From Triops longicaudatus (lineage: Eukaryota; Arthropoda; Branchiopoda; Notostraca; Triopsidae), in contig JAGQDJ010000119.1 in NCBI GenBank assembly GCA_022885665.1, positions 1 through 64,000 of the forward strand: 64,000 nt of DNA, given 5' to 3'. Every line of letters starts with the position of its first letter. The stretch's first letter is position 1. Shown here in pieces: positions 12,301 through 26,961 of this stretch. The notes beneath the pieces are model-generated. The model searched no databases, had not been told where the DNA came from, and worked only from the letters and a program-made list of their open reading frames with translations. Position numbers and translations under genes: made by a program.

Positions 12301-15300
12301 TCTTTGACCCTCCAACAAAGTGTTGCTCCATCCCTGAGGACTGACGTGTTTTAAAGGGGCTCCAGGCCAACTTGGCTAATGCAGGTATACTGTAAAAGTA
12401 ACAGCAGCAACTATCTCTTCTCTCTTTTGTGTCTTGTACGAAGGGGCGAAAGAGACAAGAACCAAGTAGCAGGTGACTATATAAGACGTTGCGAGGGGGA
12501 TATGGGAGGAAGGTGGGAAATGAATAGCCCACGTCTCCTTGGCGCCAACAAAACTGACCAACGCTGCCCACATGGCTCCAGCGACAAGACCGGCCCTAGA
12601 ACAAAGAACTAGTGTCCAGCGCGGGACGAAAATGACAACCTTAAAAACTAGAATAGTTCCCTTTCACTACAGAATATTGGCACCCCGATACTATGCTCAA
12701 CACTCACTATGCCCAGCACGCTAAATTAACTATTTAATTTAACCAAGATAAATTAAAAAAAGGAAAATTAATGTTAAAAGTAGGAATATTATCTTTAACA
12801 GCGAAAGAAGCCTTTCTGGATGAGTTTTAATAGCAAGTTCGTAAGAGAACGCCGAAATCTAGCGTTGAAAAGTAGCAGGTTGTAGACTAAATACTGCGGG
12901 ATGGCTTTGAGTCATACTCAAGATTTCATAACGTGTACTGTAAGAAAAGCAAAGCTACGCAACAAAAAGTATCTATACATAAAAAAAGCATTCGTTCTTC
13001 GTTAAAAGTATCCCCTTCTGGGAAAAAAAAAAGGTTAGAAGAAGCGAGCAATTGCTTGCCCTAAAACCGGTTTTTCCTGTCCAGGTATCTTTGTTACCTT
13101 CCTTGCCTCCCTTTACACCTTTTCATCCGAAAAGTGTCTACTCCCCAAACTAACTACGCTATTTCACTATTGGCGAGGACTAGGGCTAATGTATGCAACC
13201 TTTTTTCAAAAAGCTCCTCGTTTTTCTTGCCTTGACTTCCTCGTCGTGTTTCTTTTGCGCTTCCTTCCCAAAGTCAGCCGCACCCTAGACAAGGCACGCT
13301 CTTTTCTCCCTTCATCCTCCATCAAACTATTCAAGTCACTCATTTGCATATCAGAAAACCGTAGCGTTTTAAATCAGAAGGCTCGCATATAAATAAATCG
13401 CCGAGAAGGCGCCTGGATAAGGCAAGGCAGCCAGCGAACGCGCACCAAGTGGGCGGATTCACAGTAGCTTATCGTAACATCTTGACTGTCAAAGCAGAGG
13501 AAGAGGGTGGAATTCGTAAGAACGCGAAGCTTTTTGTAAGCAGAAAATGCCTAGATGGCACGGGATCGTACGTTAAGGAGTAGACAAACAAGAATATGTA
13601 GGCACTGCTAAATGGATCGTGTTTATATTACTTCTGGCTAAGCAGTTTTTGAACCAAGGTTTTCCCCTTTCAGGATGGTCCATAAGGTATGCCGTATACC
13701 AAAGGTAGATAAGAACATAGCGTTCTCCCTTTAAAAACCCCTTTACGTTGCATTTACGTTGGAAAGTTGGCTAGATGCCCATAAATGGGACATGCGCTTG
13801 GCATATGAGCTAACACATTCGCAGAAGTGCGTGAAAAACTTGGCTCACAGGTTACGAAGCAACACTATAAGGGCGCCCACAAGCCATGACTCAGCTCGAA
13901 AGTTAAAAGCCAGTGCGAAGAAAAAGATTACCCAGGCTTTCGTAGGTAAGGTTTGCTTTTGAAAAATGACTGGAAATCTTTTGACACCACCCGGGAAATT
14001 ATACTTCAAGAGGGTCTAACGCATTCCTGCTTTGGTCCCAGGCTTTTCTTTAACAAGGAAATAAATGAGCGAGGCCATAAATCGAGCCCAACGTTTAAAT
14101 TGGGTTTACAAACCTCGGGACTTTCAACCATACCAGTCTTGAGCACAGGAACCCAATTTGCATGTAACCCCATACGGGTGCAGTACTACGCTATCGCCCA
14201 ACATCCCTTTTCTAACTTTTGTTTAATAATATTTTCATAGCTGAAAACAAGAGTTTAATCTGCGGGCGCACGGTCTTACTGTAAATGGAAACGCTTGCCA
14301 ATTATAGCCCGTATAACCAGAACGAGTAAAACGTGGCCTTCCATAGCGTTGAGTGTGTCATGATAATGTTTCTAGATTTGGTCAAAACTCGGGAAGTGGG
14401 TGCAATAAGATATGGAAAACATGACTGAAAAAAATCTGCGAGAAAACCGTATATTACCAAGACTAGATTTTCTTTGAAACTCTTGTGTCTCTAATTCGGC
14501 GCTTTTCAGTTAAAAGGCCTGAGAAAACAAAAAGGCGGATGCAGCGATTTCAAAATGCTACGCTTCAAACTATTTTGAGAGCAATCTTACGAACAGGTTC
14601 TAAACATAGGGATGAAGTATTCACTATAAATGACTACTCTGTATCGTAGCGCCTTTTCTCAGCGAGATTTTCTTTGCTACTTGGGTGCTTTTTACGTCCG
14701 AGTTTTCGTTTTACGCGGCCAAGCCCCTTGCCCTTTCCGCGTCTTATGGGTTTCCCCCACCGTAACTAAGTTACCAAACCAACCATAACTAATTATTCAC
14801 ATATCTTCTTGTGGTGTTGAATGATCTGTCAGATTGTGGAATCGATTCATTTCTCTTCTCAACAACTCAAAATATGTGACAAAACCTACAAATTTATCAT
14901 TATCGCATTAATTTCGAGAAATGTTGTAATGTTCAAATATTTCATCAAAGGAAGCCAAGATGTCTAATTTCATGACTCTTCATTGTCTCATAATAACACG
15001 GAAGGTTTGGGTATGTAACCCACAACACGGTTCGTACCAAATATAGTACACGTACTATACGCTTAACTTGCAGTGAGAAGACAACGTTTCTTTGTATCGT
15101 GGCGCCCAAGAACCGGAAAGTGGATAGATTTTGGCAGCAACCAGTTTTCGTATCTCGCTGTGCTATCAAAGGTGCATATAGACAGGTTTAAAAGGAAGTT
15201 CCTTGACAATCGATCATCTCGGCTACAGTTACCATTAGAGACCAATATGCAACTGAGCTCATGAGAGAGAGGGTAGACAACCTGAACTTCGATACAATCC

Positions 15301-15572
15301 CTTTTTCCAAACATGCGATTGTTATTTTCTGCGAAACCAGAAAGTGATAGTTTCTTACCTAGAAGCAAAAAGACCGGCCTGTGCATGGCGGTAATTAATC
15401 CTTAACGAAGGAGAGATGTCCACTCGGTTCCAGGTATCACTTGTTTTAACTTTCAGAAGGAAAACGAATAGCGACACGGAGGTTTAGTTTGTCATTTCCA
15501 CAACAAGGTTATCTATTCGTAGTAAATTTCTTCTAAATCTTGTTAAGGAGTGAACGGGGTCCTTCTCTTTTT

Positions 15573-15591
15573 GGTAGCAGAACCTGCTACC
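15573..15591. repeat. Perfect 8-bp inverted repeat with 3-nt loop
   Basis: GGTAGCAG, a 3-nt spacer AAC, then CTGCTACC. It is isolated, with no T-run or gene beside it. Function unknown. Confidence 0.4.
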
Positions 15592-16815
15592 TACGCCGGG
15601 AGGATTCCGGTTACCGAAAGGAACGTCACAATGGTTTCAAGTCACACCTGTGCGTTTGGTTAAAGGAATTATAATCCTTGTTGCGAAATAGATCTGCAAT
15701 TCAACTGGGTTCACATAAGCTGGTAGTTTGCCTTGAGATTGCTGATATCCCAGCGCACACAAACACTTGTCATACACCCCAGTTGTACCAAGTAGTAGAC
15801 ATGGGAATGTACCTCCAACACTTCACAGGGCGCTTTCTCGACAGCTTCTGCGCCTGGTTTCTAGTATTTCCCGCTTACAACGCCGAGAACGCCAGGGTAC
15901 GCCTGCTACTATACGGTTCTGGGGCCTGTGAACCAGGCTAGCCAATGGCGTGAGGGCATTGGTGCTAGCTTCGGTCCCCGCGGCATAGCTGAAAATTTGT
16001 AGATTCTCTTTTCGCTGCGTACTTTCTTGACGCTGTTCTTGTCATGTGAATTTATTTGTAGCCTCTTTTGCATGTCGTATACATCCAGTGGACTTTGCGA
16101 CGAGCGGCTTGCGACAATTTTGAATTACGGTTGGTTTGCAGAGGGAAAGGTCCACCTTAGAATGAAAAATCTACGGTTGGCTTCGAAGCCAAAGACAACA
16201 TTCTTTTTTACTATGCTATTTCTCACTCAGGTAACACATTTTTAGACTTTCGAAGACGTGGCCTTTGTTCTCTTTTTTTTGTGTGTTGAACTGACGAATG
16301 ACGTCGTTTGGTTTTGTCTTCTGAGCTTCATTGCATACTTCCTTTTTTTCTTGCTTGTAACACTGGAATAAAATGCAAGAAATACATTTCGCTAAATGAA
16401 AAAACAAACCTGACATCCTTTGATTCTACTTACGATTGAATACTGGCATAGCATGGCAACAAGCTTAGCGTAACTTGTACACAAACGTATAAAGAAAAAA
16501 TCCTTCTCTAAATACAACTTACAGTAGCGGCGTCTCTACGTGATTCTCTCCTGAATAGTAAATGTAACTTCAGCAGCTTCCGGAACGAAAATATCCTTTG
16601 TTGCCCGATATTTTCCGTACAAATCCTTAACTTTTGAAGACATTCGACTAGTACATTAGTTTTTAATTTTGTACTCTTCAGATTTGTTATATTAATTTCT
16701 TTTTCCCTTTTCTTCATTTTTTTATCTTTTATTTTTTTGCTTACTTTTCTTCTTAGTGTTGTACGATAGTATATACTTTCATTGGCTATTCATATTGTTC
16801 TGTTCTTGTGTTTTC

Positions 16816-16831
16816 CGTACTGTACAGTACG
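16816..16831. repeat. 16-bp perfect palindrome
   Basis: CGTACTGTACAGTACG reads the same on both strands. It could be a chance palindrome or a dimeric binding site; there is no supporting context. Confidence 0.35.
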
Positions 16832-18105
16832 TAGTGTTCAAATATCCCGTACTACCTATATTTTTCGGACAAGGACAACGGACACATTAGGGAACCTGAT
16901 AACACAAATAGGAGGCGAAAACAACACTTTCAATGTCTCAATAAAATAACGAACTGTATTGCACAAGACTCGCGATAACATAGTTTAAATACGGTATGTT
17001 GCTGAAGGAAACTGTGGAGGAATTTTAAGACAAGGATTTTCCAGCATTCCTTAAACAAACAGTCTCTTCGTTTGTTTTGCCGGGGCCACATGTTTCAACT
17101 GAGCTGCTAAGGCCGACTGCCCTTCCGTTTTCTTAATTAGTTGATAAATTAATGGTTTATTTCCCAGCAGACTCTCCAGTGTAACTATGAAACTCCTTTG
17201 CAGCGCGTCTTTTCGCTGTCGTTGGAATTCTCCTTTCATCTACTAATGTATGCTTCTAAGAGCCGACTTGAGGATTGAATGACAAGTACCGTACCAATAA
17301 TTTGGCAGTGGGATATTGGTTTAACGTGCAAAAGCTACAATAGTTTCGGTAACCGACAATAGCCTCGCGGCAATGTTAACGGCTTGCTATAGCTAAGCTT
17401 TTCAGGTGTTAGGGGTTTTCCGTTTGCCTCGTCGAATACATCGAACAGCTGCTATAGAGGACAAAGATCAAAAGTGAGCCTATTTTTCATATTCCCCTCC
17501 CTGACAGCGCTGAAGCGTTTGCTACCCTTTGTCTCTATGGAGAACCTGGCCGCGGAATACGACGCAAGAAAACTTTGTAGCGTGTAACCGCAAAAGCCTA
17601 CATTTTTCTAAATCTTTTCAACACTACATGTCCAACAAAATTATGGAACAAGTAGCCTAGAGCGCCGAGGGGACAGCAGTCTACAAGGGAGGTAGAAAAA
17701 AAGGAGGAAAACGTGGGACAGGCAGATAAAGTTGGTTAAAAATCTGTACGAAAATAAAAAATACTTTTCTGTATTTTTGTCGTTTATAATCTGAAGCCTA
17801 CTTCCAGAATTTGATATTTTTTCACGATTTTTGTAAGTAGATAAATAAAATGGCTCTGGTTACACTCGGAAATATTTTTTTGACAAGTGAACATATATTT
17901 TTATGTAGCCCAGAGTATTTTAACAACATTGGCAAGAGCGTGCGAACTAAGATTATTACTGTCGAGAGTCTGTGGTGAAATACTGAGCAGTCTCTAAGGA
18001 GGTACCCGCAAAATTTTTCATGAAATTCTCCTACAACAGCGTTAGATGCACTGAAGTCTTAAAGCATTAGTACACGTGTGACATAAAGAATGAACTAAAA
18101 GGCTT

Positions 18106-18165
18106 ATGGGGATTTGAGCTGCTAAAACTACTTTATACATTCCAAAGCTTTTAGCAAATCCCCAT
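18106..18165. repeat. 60-nt foldback: 17-bp stem with a 5-nt bulge
   Basis: The left arm ATGGGGATTTG..CTAAAA (18106-18127, with a 5-nt bulge AGCTG) pairs perfectly with TTTTAGCAAATCCCCAT (18149-18165) around a loop of about 21 nt. Weaker complementarity (ATGAAC and flanks) continues outside for about 15 nt, so the whole foldback may span about 18090-18180. It could be a relic of a small inverted-repeat transposon or a hairpin RNA; nothing decides between them. Confidence 0.45.
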
Positions 18166-20899
18166 GTTCATGTCATAAAACATGAGAAAAGATTAGAAGC
18201 TTTTTCTGGGACGTTTTTGCTAGAATGTCATGCCTTGTCTAATAGTATGTCGAATATTACTTTTAACTTTATGCGAAATTTGTAGGAATTCCGATGCTGA
18301 TATAGATATAAAGTTATAAGAAGACACGAAAAGTACACCACTACTGTCGCAGTTCTGTACGTCATGCATCCAATTAAAAATATTTCAAAGTTTTGGTTTC
18401 GATTTCACCCATTTTTTTATATATCCATTATTTAACTCCACAATGCCTTCCACGCGAATGAAAGTAAATAGGACTCAGAGGTTTAATTAGACTTTGAAAG
18501 TGTGAGAAGCTATTTTCTTGACAAATTATACTTTCGGTCTCGAAACAAACGAGAGACTTTCTCAACTCGAAAAAGTCAAGCATGCATGACTTTCAATTTT
18601 AGTTGCACGGCAGCGGATGACCTTCCATAATTGCAGAGCCCACAAGAAATTACGTTGAAAACATCGTGGTGAAAATAAAATGTGCCCTAAGTGAGCATGT
18701 AAGGTTCTTGTAATCTACTTGCTGTACACTTTCTCGACCTGGTTCATGCAAACATTGTCGCAATGCTACGAAATTGCTTGGCTAAACTTGCCCATAGCAT
18801 GCCTCTTTGTCGTTTTGAGCACTAAAAATGTGTAGTCATTAGAATTAAACAATTACATTAATACAACTGACATGCCACACTTAGAAAACAATGGGCATTA
18901 TTCTTTACTGAATAATCAGCGTTGGCTGAATCAGTTACGTTCAAGACGTTCGCTGAGGTTTATCACGCAGATAAATCATCTATGTTAAATATGTCCCCTC
19001 GCCTCCACTACAATAGCGTAACAAACCTCCCTCGCTTCGCAGAACATGCCTTGCAGTTGTCTGATAGGACTATGAATCATTACCACTACCAAAAAGTGCA
19101 AGTCAGGTGTACGCTTTCTCCAGGTTTCTAACGCGACACAATAGGTATGTTGTCCTTTGTTGGACACTGTCCTTTCCACCAAGAGCATGGGTCACTGAAT
19201 CTGTTCAACCATGAATACGACTGATAATCTGAACGCAGCGAGGGCATTTCAACAAGACATACTAGACCAGGAAAGCGAAAGATACTATGCGTCATTTATG
19301 TGACATTTTATGAGTAAGTGTACTATTGACCGGGTGTACGCCTCTGGGCCGCGACATATTACTTTTTTACTGAGAAAATGTAACATCCTGTCTCTTTTTT
19401 TACAAAAAGTGAGCTATAGTAAGATATACGACTCCAATCTTCTAAAAGCCTATAAAAATTTTACGAATTCCCTATACCCCGAGGGAGTCAATATCGGGAA
19501 GGAAGGTGGAGTGAAAAGTCGTGCAATATCATTACTATACACTTATACGATGGACTGTTGGGAGCCACAAGGGATATTTGCCCAGTGATATATGCACTAT
19601 AAATTCGGCCGTGTGTATAAACAAGCTGAGTGCTCTTTGAGAGTCGTTCGAGAGGGCTTGTACGAAACGGAATGACGTTAAATGCGGGTCGCATGCACAG
19701 TACTTTTGCGCAACATCTAGGGCAATAGCTCGGCCAGGGAGGACATATAATACTATTGTACACATGATTGCTTTGTCAAATTAAAGACATTAAGCCGATG
19801 GAAGTTTGCCACGAAAAGCCGCTGGAAGGGGATTAATTCAATTTCGGGGGCGCATCTCGCTTCACCCGTTGAATTCTTAAGCAAGACAGGGTAAGACTGT
19901 ACCGGCAGCTAGGCAATGATCACCTTCACTCCCCTTCCATCTGGCAAAGAACGCTATCCTAAATCTTGGTTTCATTTGCTGCATGACATTTCCGATAGGG
20001 ACAGTGATGCTGGAATGGATATTATGGCGAGTGGCTAACGCACTTAGACCTGCTGACCGACAGTTAAGCTTGCGTCCAATTCGGTTTGCCATCTGGTCTG
20101 GCTCGCGCTTCTTTTGACCATCTCAGCTACACATGATAATAACAATCATAAAAAAAATTCACAACTTGGAGATCCTCATACAGTCAGGCGTATAATCCAA
20201 GCAAGGTAGCATGCCCAATCTGACCCTTTCGAACGCGACGAGGCTAAAGGCTACCTTAGGTTCTCGTCGTTAACAACTCACGTTTGCCAACAGCTGGTCT
20301 CCGTCTTAACTTGCACCTGACTTGTAATATTTACTTGGCTAGATTTAAAAACCGATCCCGCCAAGCTCAAACAGACGGTAGATACAATACCCAATTACCG
20401 GGAGCCTCTCTAATCCAACTCTCACTCGCTAGACGGTTCAACCCAGTCCGACAGGAGGTTTACGTTAAACTAGATGAGTTTTATGTTCCAGTAAACACAT
20501 TTAACGCAGTAATACACTAAGTTTTTAAACTTTCGAGTTTGGATCCAGATGCTCATTTCGTACAATCATGATTGTCATCTACCCAAATCCCGGAGAATGA
20601 AACTAACGTGAACGCGTTATTTGAGTATCCCGAACCTCGGGTATTTTCGCAATAGTAATCATCGGACTTTAGTTAGGTCACGTTTATTTACATGTGCCGT
20701 AGACCTGAATTAAGTAAAGCTATATTGTTCAATTAATAAAGGGAATGAACCTATGGATTATCAGAAAAATGGCACAAGTATCAACTGTAGTTCATGAACG
20801 CATTTCTTAAAAACTGTATTGATTTGTAAACGTATATTAGATGTGCATTTTTATTGTTATTTGAACTCAGGCGTGAGCTAACGTTCGGTGCCCTTTCAT

Positions 20900-20985
20900 A
20901 TAGTTTTTTAGAATTTAGTTTTCATATAGAATTAATTTTAATATAGAATTAGTTTTAATTTTCATACAGAATTTAGTTTTTTTTC
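20900..20985. repeat. Degenerate AT-rich tandem repeat
   Basis: Variants of a unit resembling ATAGAATTAGTTTTCAT recur three to four times with substitutions and length changes. Low-complexity DNA with no coding content. Confidence 0.45.
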
Positions 20986-23900
20986 TTATTTGTTATAAAT
21001 ATCACTTGTACAAGCTGCAGATCGTTCGCCTTTGATGTATGCATTTGTTTCATAAAATTAATTAATATCAATTAATTAATAATAAATTAGTTTGGTTAGT
21101 TAATACATGAATAGTTACAAGGCTTTCCATTCAGTTCTTATTTTTACAGTAAAATCGTACCAGTTTCTTACAAATCGACCAGCACTTTAATTATTTGCTG
21201 TATCACATCACAGTTTCTATGTCTTTCTTTGCTACCACGTGGATTATTGCTGTTATTGTCACTCGCAGATTCCCCCTTATCTTGCACTGCTCCTTCGTTT
21301 TTTTCCTTTTGTAATACATAAGTGGTTTCCTTGCACGTTAACACTTCCTTCTACAGAATGTTATCTATGTTTGATCAGGTATCTCATGCGGCATGTAAAT
21401 CAAGAATGTTAGAATGACAATAACTTAACTGAAATGTAATCTTGAAAGCATGCAAACTATGATTTAAGAGTTCTTTACTGAACTTTAACTTTATCTTTCA
21501 AACTGGTATTCAAGTCCATATCTTCGTGTTGCTCTCTGCACAATATGTAAGATAATCTTGGAAAAAAATAATATTAATATAGAAAAACGATGAACGCGTG
21601 TTCGCTAAAAGCGGAAGTCGTTTTTTAATAAGGTGCAAAAAACTCCTTTAGGATAATATGTGAAGCTGTATGTTCCAAGGGTTGCCTATCGTGGGGTATC
21701 AGTACATGTAGGCCTGCTGAGAAACTTCACTAGCCGATATGTAGACTGCATGTTAAAGTGTACTGGATGACAAATATGATGCAGTAACCAAGAGCTATAT
21801 TGTGGTGTATTTGAGGACTTTTAAAAATTTATTCCCTCACACTGTTCCCAGCAGGGTGGACGGTTAACAGGGACGGGTGCAAAGTTTACCCTTTATGAAA
21901 AAAGGGGGTCATCTTTTCTTATTTCGAGCACCGGAACCATTCGGCAAGACAAGCCTTCAAAGAAAGAAAAGTTAGGTAAGCGTACAAATCGATGGATGAT
22001 ACCTGACAAAGGTCGTCCTTACCGAAAAGATATTTTTTCTGTTCCATTTGGCAATGCTCTAACAATAGTTCGGGCGTCCATACAACACAGGCGACAGTAC
22101 GGTTGCTCTTATCCACGGTTGTCAAGCTTGAGTGAACAGCCACAGGTTTCCTTCCCTATTCAACTTCTCGGTCTGGGACAGGGTCTCGAAGAAATTTCTT
22201 TCATGTTGACCCTTTGTCGGACTGTAGGTTTAAGGTAAAGTTGGTAACACCCGTTTCCTGTGAAAGCCATGCATAATTGCCCTCTCATCTTCATTTCTAA
22301 CCAGTTGATATGCTTAAGGATTTACTAAGGCGGCATATTTCCACAAATGATAACGCAAAGAATTTATTACGCACTAAAAATATCGTGACACTAAGAAATA
22401 TATTTTACGTAAAAAATGACGTAGTTTAACATGTTTTGCTACGCTTTCACAAACAAATACCGTGGTGCTCTAAATGCGTTCTCAGGACGAAACACGCAGC
22501 GAAAGTCCCGAAATAGTTCCCATTGCTTCATCACATTTTCAGCGCAACCTTTGCAACTCTACTTTTTTTTTTTGATGGGTTGGGTGAGAGCATGAAAAGA
22601 AATTCCCTGTCAAAGTTCAAAACCTGACGAAAGAGCTGAAGTAATACTTCTTGAATACACCTTAGCCTTCTTCGCTACCGCTTTCTTCGACAGGTAAGTC
22701 ATGATGATCATACAATACACACTAACAGGACACCCGTGGGTTTTACAACGTACCTGTATTGCTGTGGCGTACGGTCGCTTGTACTGCCTTGCTCCAAATG
22801 GAACAATTCTGGCGTTGTAACTTTCCTCAGCTGGCTAGCAATCAGATCATTTGACGGAATGATTTGCGTTCTTACAGCCCCGGAAGTTCTACGTCACCAG
22901 TATTAGTTGGATGCAATGCAGCGGTAAGTACACAGCTATACCAGCAAAAGGTGCAGAGGCTTAAAAAATGTGCGTGAAGAGTTTTAGCGCCATAAACCCT
23001 TTCATCGGTGATCAACGGCTGTGTAGGTAAAAGTGATCGCTAACAAAACCAATATCAGTTCCAGTTTACGCACGAGTCTAACAAGTTCTGTCACTTTCCA
23101 CTGCCACTCGACGAACCAACTTAAAAAAAAAAACAAAAAAAAAAACAACTTGAAGAGGGTATCGCTCGCTCGTCTGTGGTAAGTCCAATGGCCCAATTAG
23201 GGACTAGTGCGCCACACATCTGTCGTAAAAAATGAACTGTAAATTCTTCAAATAGAACTAAAGCTTGCAAACTGAACTTAATTATTTTAGATTGCGATAT
23301 TAATGTCGTAGTTTTTAAAACACCATTTTTTTAATTACTCTAAAATACTGACATGGGTCATGGCCCCTTTTTTGTTCCTAAATTTCTTCCATTCCCAGTC
23401 TTGAGCACGTTTTAACTCTAAACCTCGCATTACGATACATTTGACCTGAACAATCATTGTTCTTATGATCTCCATTCATAAAATTCTGAAGTCAGCTCAA
23501 AAACTTGAGTTTCCGTGACTTTTTTTCGCTTAGCGATGACTTTGCCCAGATCTGCTCAGGACCGTACAACCCATCCATTATAGTCTATAGTTCGTTATAA
23601 AAAGGTTCATTATAGCGTTATTGTATTGTACATTTTATTCTGATTAAGATAAATGCTAGGTTCGTTTCAGATTAAATTATAAAATATTAAGCTTATAGGT
23701 CGATGCGACCAAAATTTTACCTTGATCTAACCAAACAATTGTAAGGATAGGCGCCATGGAAACAATAGTCTACGCGTTACGACAGTGAAACATTGTATTT
23801 TCTGTCGTTTAAGGTCGAAATCTTTCTCTGGGGAATTGTTTAGCTTCCTTGGCAGATTACCTTTTAAAGGACCCAAACAAAATGAAAGACAGGGTCAATT

Positions 23901-25159
23901 TGCAACGCGGCACTGTGGAATGCTACGCATGTTTGGCTTTGGGAATGATTTCGTTCCACCCCTCGTTCCCAAAACCAGGAGTAAAATTAGGTGGCTGGGG
24001 TTGTTCACGTTTCGAAAGCGAAAGTGGAGCATATGTGGCTCAATTAGGTAGGTGGGACAACCATTTCTAGTCAATTTACTGGGGTCAGAATGCCTACTGC
24101 TCACACATGCGTCGCTATTTTAGGGGGAGAAACAAAAGAACTCTCCAAGTGTCGGAGCGGCACATATATAGGGCTTCAGAAGGTGTCAACGCAAGCCATG
24201 CAAGCGAACTTCATGTTTAATTACCCTATATTTTTTTTCTAGCATTCAAAGTCGTATGCAGGAACTTAGGTCATGTGACTCTGGGGCCAAAAGGCCAAAC
24301 GGTACCATATCAAATTCTTGAGAAGGGCTTGGCACGTCATTAGAGCATAAAGCTATTTGGCGGGTTGTTCCCCTAACTCAGCCCTTTTTAAGTCCTGCAT
24401 AAAACAGATATGTTTCTTGGCGCTCTTGAACCTGAACACGGTTGAACTCTTGACTTGCAAGTTGTATAATCCCCACATATGTTCATTAAGGCTAGAAATG
24501 GAGGCAATCGTAAATGTGTTCGTTTTCGTTCCCACTACTAACAAACTCAGTAAATTAGTCAAAAACTTTAGACCACTTTCAACCTTCAGGACGGGAAGCA
24601 TTTCTGAATTAAAGGGCTAATAATCAAAGCGAACTTTGTACAGAAGCTTACAGTTTCTCGCAGCCTGTCATTTTTTCATTCAAGTTTGAAAGCAACATAT
24701 GCGTCCACTTATTAGCGTAGAAAGATGATTGCAACATCTATCTACGACACGCCATGTCGAACGAACTTGAGGAAAGTACGCAGATCAAGCCAAAACGTCA
24801 AGAACGAAAAATTGAACTATTTTAAACATGGCCTATTTCGCATCGTTTCCGCAATACTGCGACACTAGTTGACAACAGACAGGAATGGTATGAATGATAC
24901 GCGAAAGAACAACTTCTACCGTCTCCTAGAAATCTTCCTTGCGAAATAGGCTACGCATTACCATACACAAAAATCCATTAATAAACAGCACTCTTGGACC
25001 ACAATAAAAATACAATAAATATTTTTTTTACAAAATTACAGAAAAATATAATAATTTAGTTTCAACTTCTTGAATCGACTTAAATACTGCTGAAGAAAGC
25101 TGAACACACCACTATTTGTTTTGTTTTGTTTTAATTGATTCCGAAAAATGTTACGGTTC

Positions 25160-25189
25160 CCAAAAGTAATATTAAAATATTACTTTTGG
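25160..25189. repeat. Perfect 14-bp inverted repeat with 2-nt spacer
   Basis: CCAAAAGTAATATT, AA, then AATATTACTTTTGG: a 30-bp near-palindrome with no mismatch. Such AT-rich perfect palindromes can be TE relics or cruciform-prone sites. Confidence 0.55.
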
Positions 25190-25548
25190 TAAACTGGAGG
25201 TGACTTTCACTTGGAATGAGGATTGTCTGAAAATCTGGGCATGAAACACTCCGTCTAGCTTTGACATGATACGACGTTCAGTGACAAAAACGTGGACTGA
25301 AATCGAGCACATCTCCCTCTACTGTCATTCATGTTTATTTACACCAATCTCACTGAGAAAAGGACGTTAAAACGTAATAGAAATAGAAATAAAGCATTTT
25401 TCTTGGAAAAACTGTGTTCTAGGTTGAAGGTTAGGAATGGGCTTAAATTCCAAAAATCCTTCTACTATTAATTTTCATGTTTTTTAACTCTACCAAATTG
25501 CAGATCGTAACGTCGTTTTTAAACTTAATCAACATGAAAAGTATAGTA

Positions 25549-25598
25549 AAATTGAATTAAATTGAATTGAATTAAATTAAATTAAATTGAATTAAAAT
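25549..25598. repeat. AATTA/AATTG pentanucleotide microsatellite
   Basis: About ten tandem pentanucleotides alternate between ATTAA and ATTGA over about 50 bp. A typical degenerating simple repeat. Confidence 0.7.
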
Positions 25599-26569
25599 TC
25601 ACTTTACATTTCCTTAACATTGAAAATTCGACCTTGTCGAGACATAAGTGATACCCTACACCGCCACTTTGTGTAGCAAGTGACTTCAACCCCTCGGTTT
25701 CATGCTAAAACGTCCGCCGTCAGCCTGCGTCACTTGTATTTTGAAGCCTACTCGCGGTCGGTTTCCGTTTTCAAACCCTTTCTTTAAGTTGCGCTAACAA
25801 GTGTGTGTACTACAACACCGTGGGCTTGACCCCCTTTTGACCCCCAAACATAAAAGAACACGTTTCGCAGTAGTCCCTACATGACCATGCTGCCGACATG
25901 TTTGAAGAAATGAGTTGGCAAAAACTTTTACTACACAGCCCAGTATGATACTGAAGTCAAGCCTAACCTAGCAACACGTTGTTTGCAGCTTCTTTGAATT
26001 AACCTTTAAAAACGTGAGAATCAGAATTGCCTTTTTAATGGAGGCTCATATTGGCTTTACATACGGCTCCCGTAGGCCTATGGTGCGATTTGACATTTTA
26101 ATAGGCTCACTGGCGACGAATACGCTGTAGTGCAGTAAAGTTTCCAACTAATTGGAAGCCATTAAAAAGCTCTAACATGTCTAGTACTTCAGGCATTCTG
26201 TTCGTAGAGTTTAGCTTTCATGACCTCTTATCTCAACAAATGGTCTCCGACTCTCGTCTCCCTTCTAAATTATAGGTCTGCTCGTCTCTTTTCTACCATG
26301 CCTCGGACTTTCCACAAAGCTCCAATCCTGATAGCAACCACACTGAATTTTTTTTAAAAGTTTTTCGTTATGATAAAAGCATGCACTACAATAATGGCTT
26401 TTCGCAAGACCGTTTTAACACACAATCGGCAAACGCTTCTCACCCGGTTTTCAGAAATAGGAAATTAGCGAAGAAATCATTGGCTTCGAAATGAAAAGTT
26501 AACTTTGTACTCTATAAGCTGTACACAAAAAAAGATGGTCACAACTGACCGGACGAGTTAAGAAAGTAT

Positions 26570-26747
26570 ACAACAAAACCACTACATAATGGGTAACGGC
26601 TATAATAGACAACCGGCTATTGTGCATAAGACTCACAATATCCCGGCACGACGAAAGGGGTTCAAGCCAGTACGGGCTATTACGGACAACCGGCTACAAT
26701 GGACACGCTTGTCCCATTGGGTGTCCGTTATAAAGAGGTTTTACTGT
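26570..26747. mobile_element. Tigger/pogo-like MITE, copy 1 (degraded)
   Basis: The right end, read on the minus strand, is ACAGTAAAACCTCTTTATAA, the classic Tigger/pogo-type terminus. The left end ACAACAAAACCACTACATAA is an imperfect inverted match. The interior repeats a motif GGCTAT..GACAACCGGCTA twice (from 26599 and from 26671). A related element lies at 50960-51130. It has no coding capacity. TA target duplications cannot be scored with confidence. Confidence 0.55.
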
Positions 26748-26961
26748 ATGCAAAAACAAAGGTTTCATTTACTTAATTTTATTAAGATAATCTCAGTGCT
26801 GTAGACATAACTGGGTTTTCATTTTGTATTTACAAATCGTTGCAGGTCAGGCTTTTCGTGTTTGATTAAGATGGAGTTGTTGTTCAGTCATTTTTAATCA
26901 ATTCTATTTCTTTTATCAGTGTGTGTTCTACTTGTTATTGGGTTCAAATTATAAGATGGTA

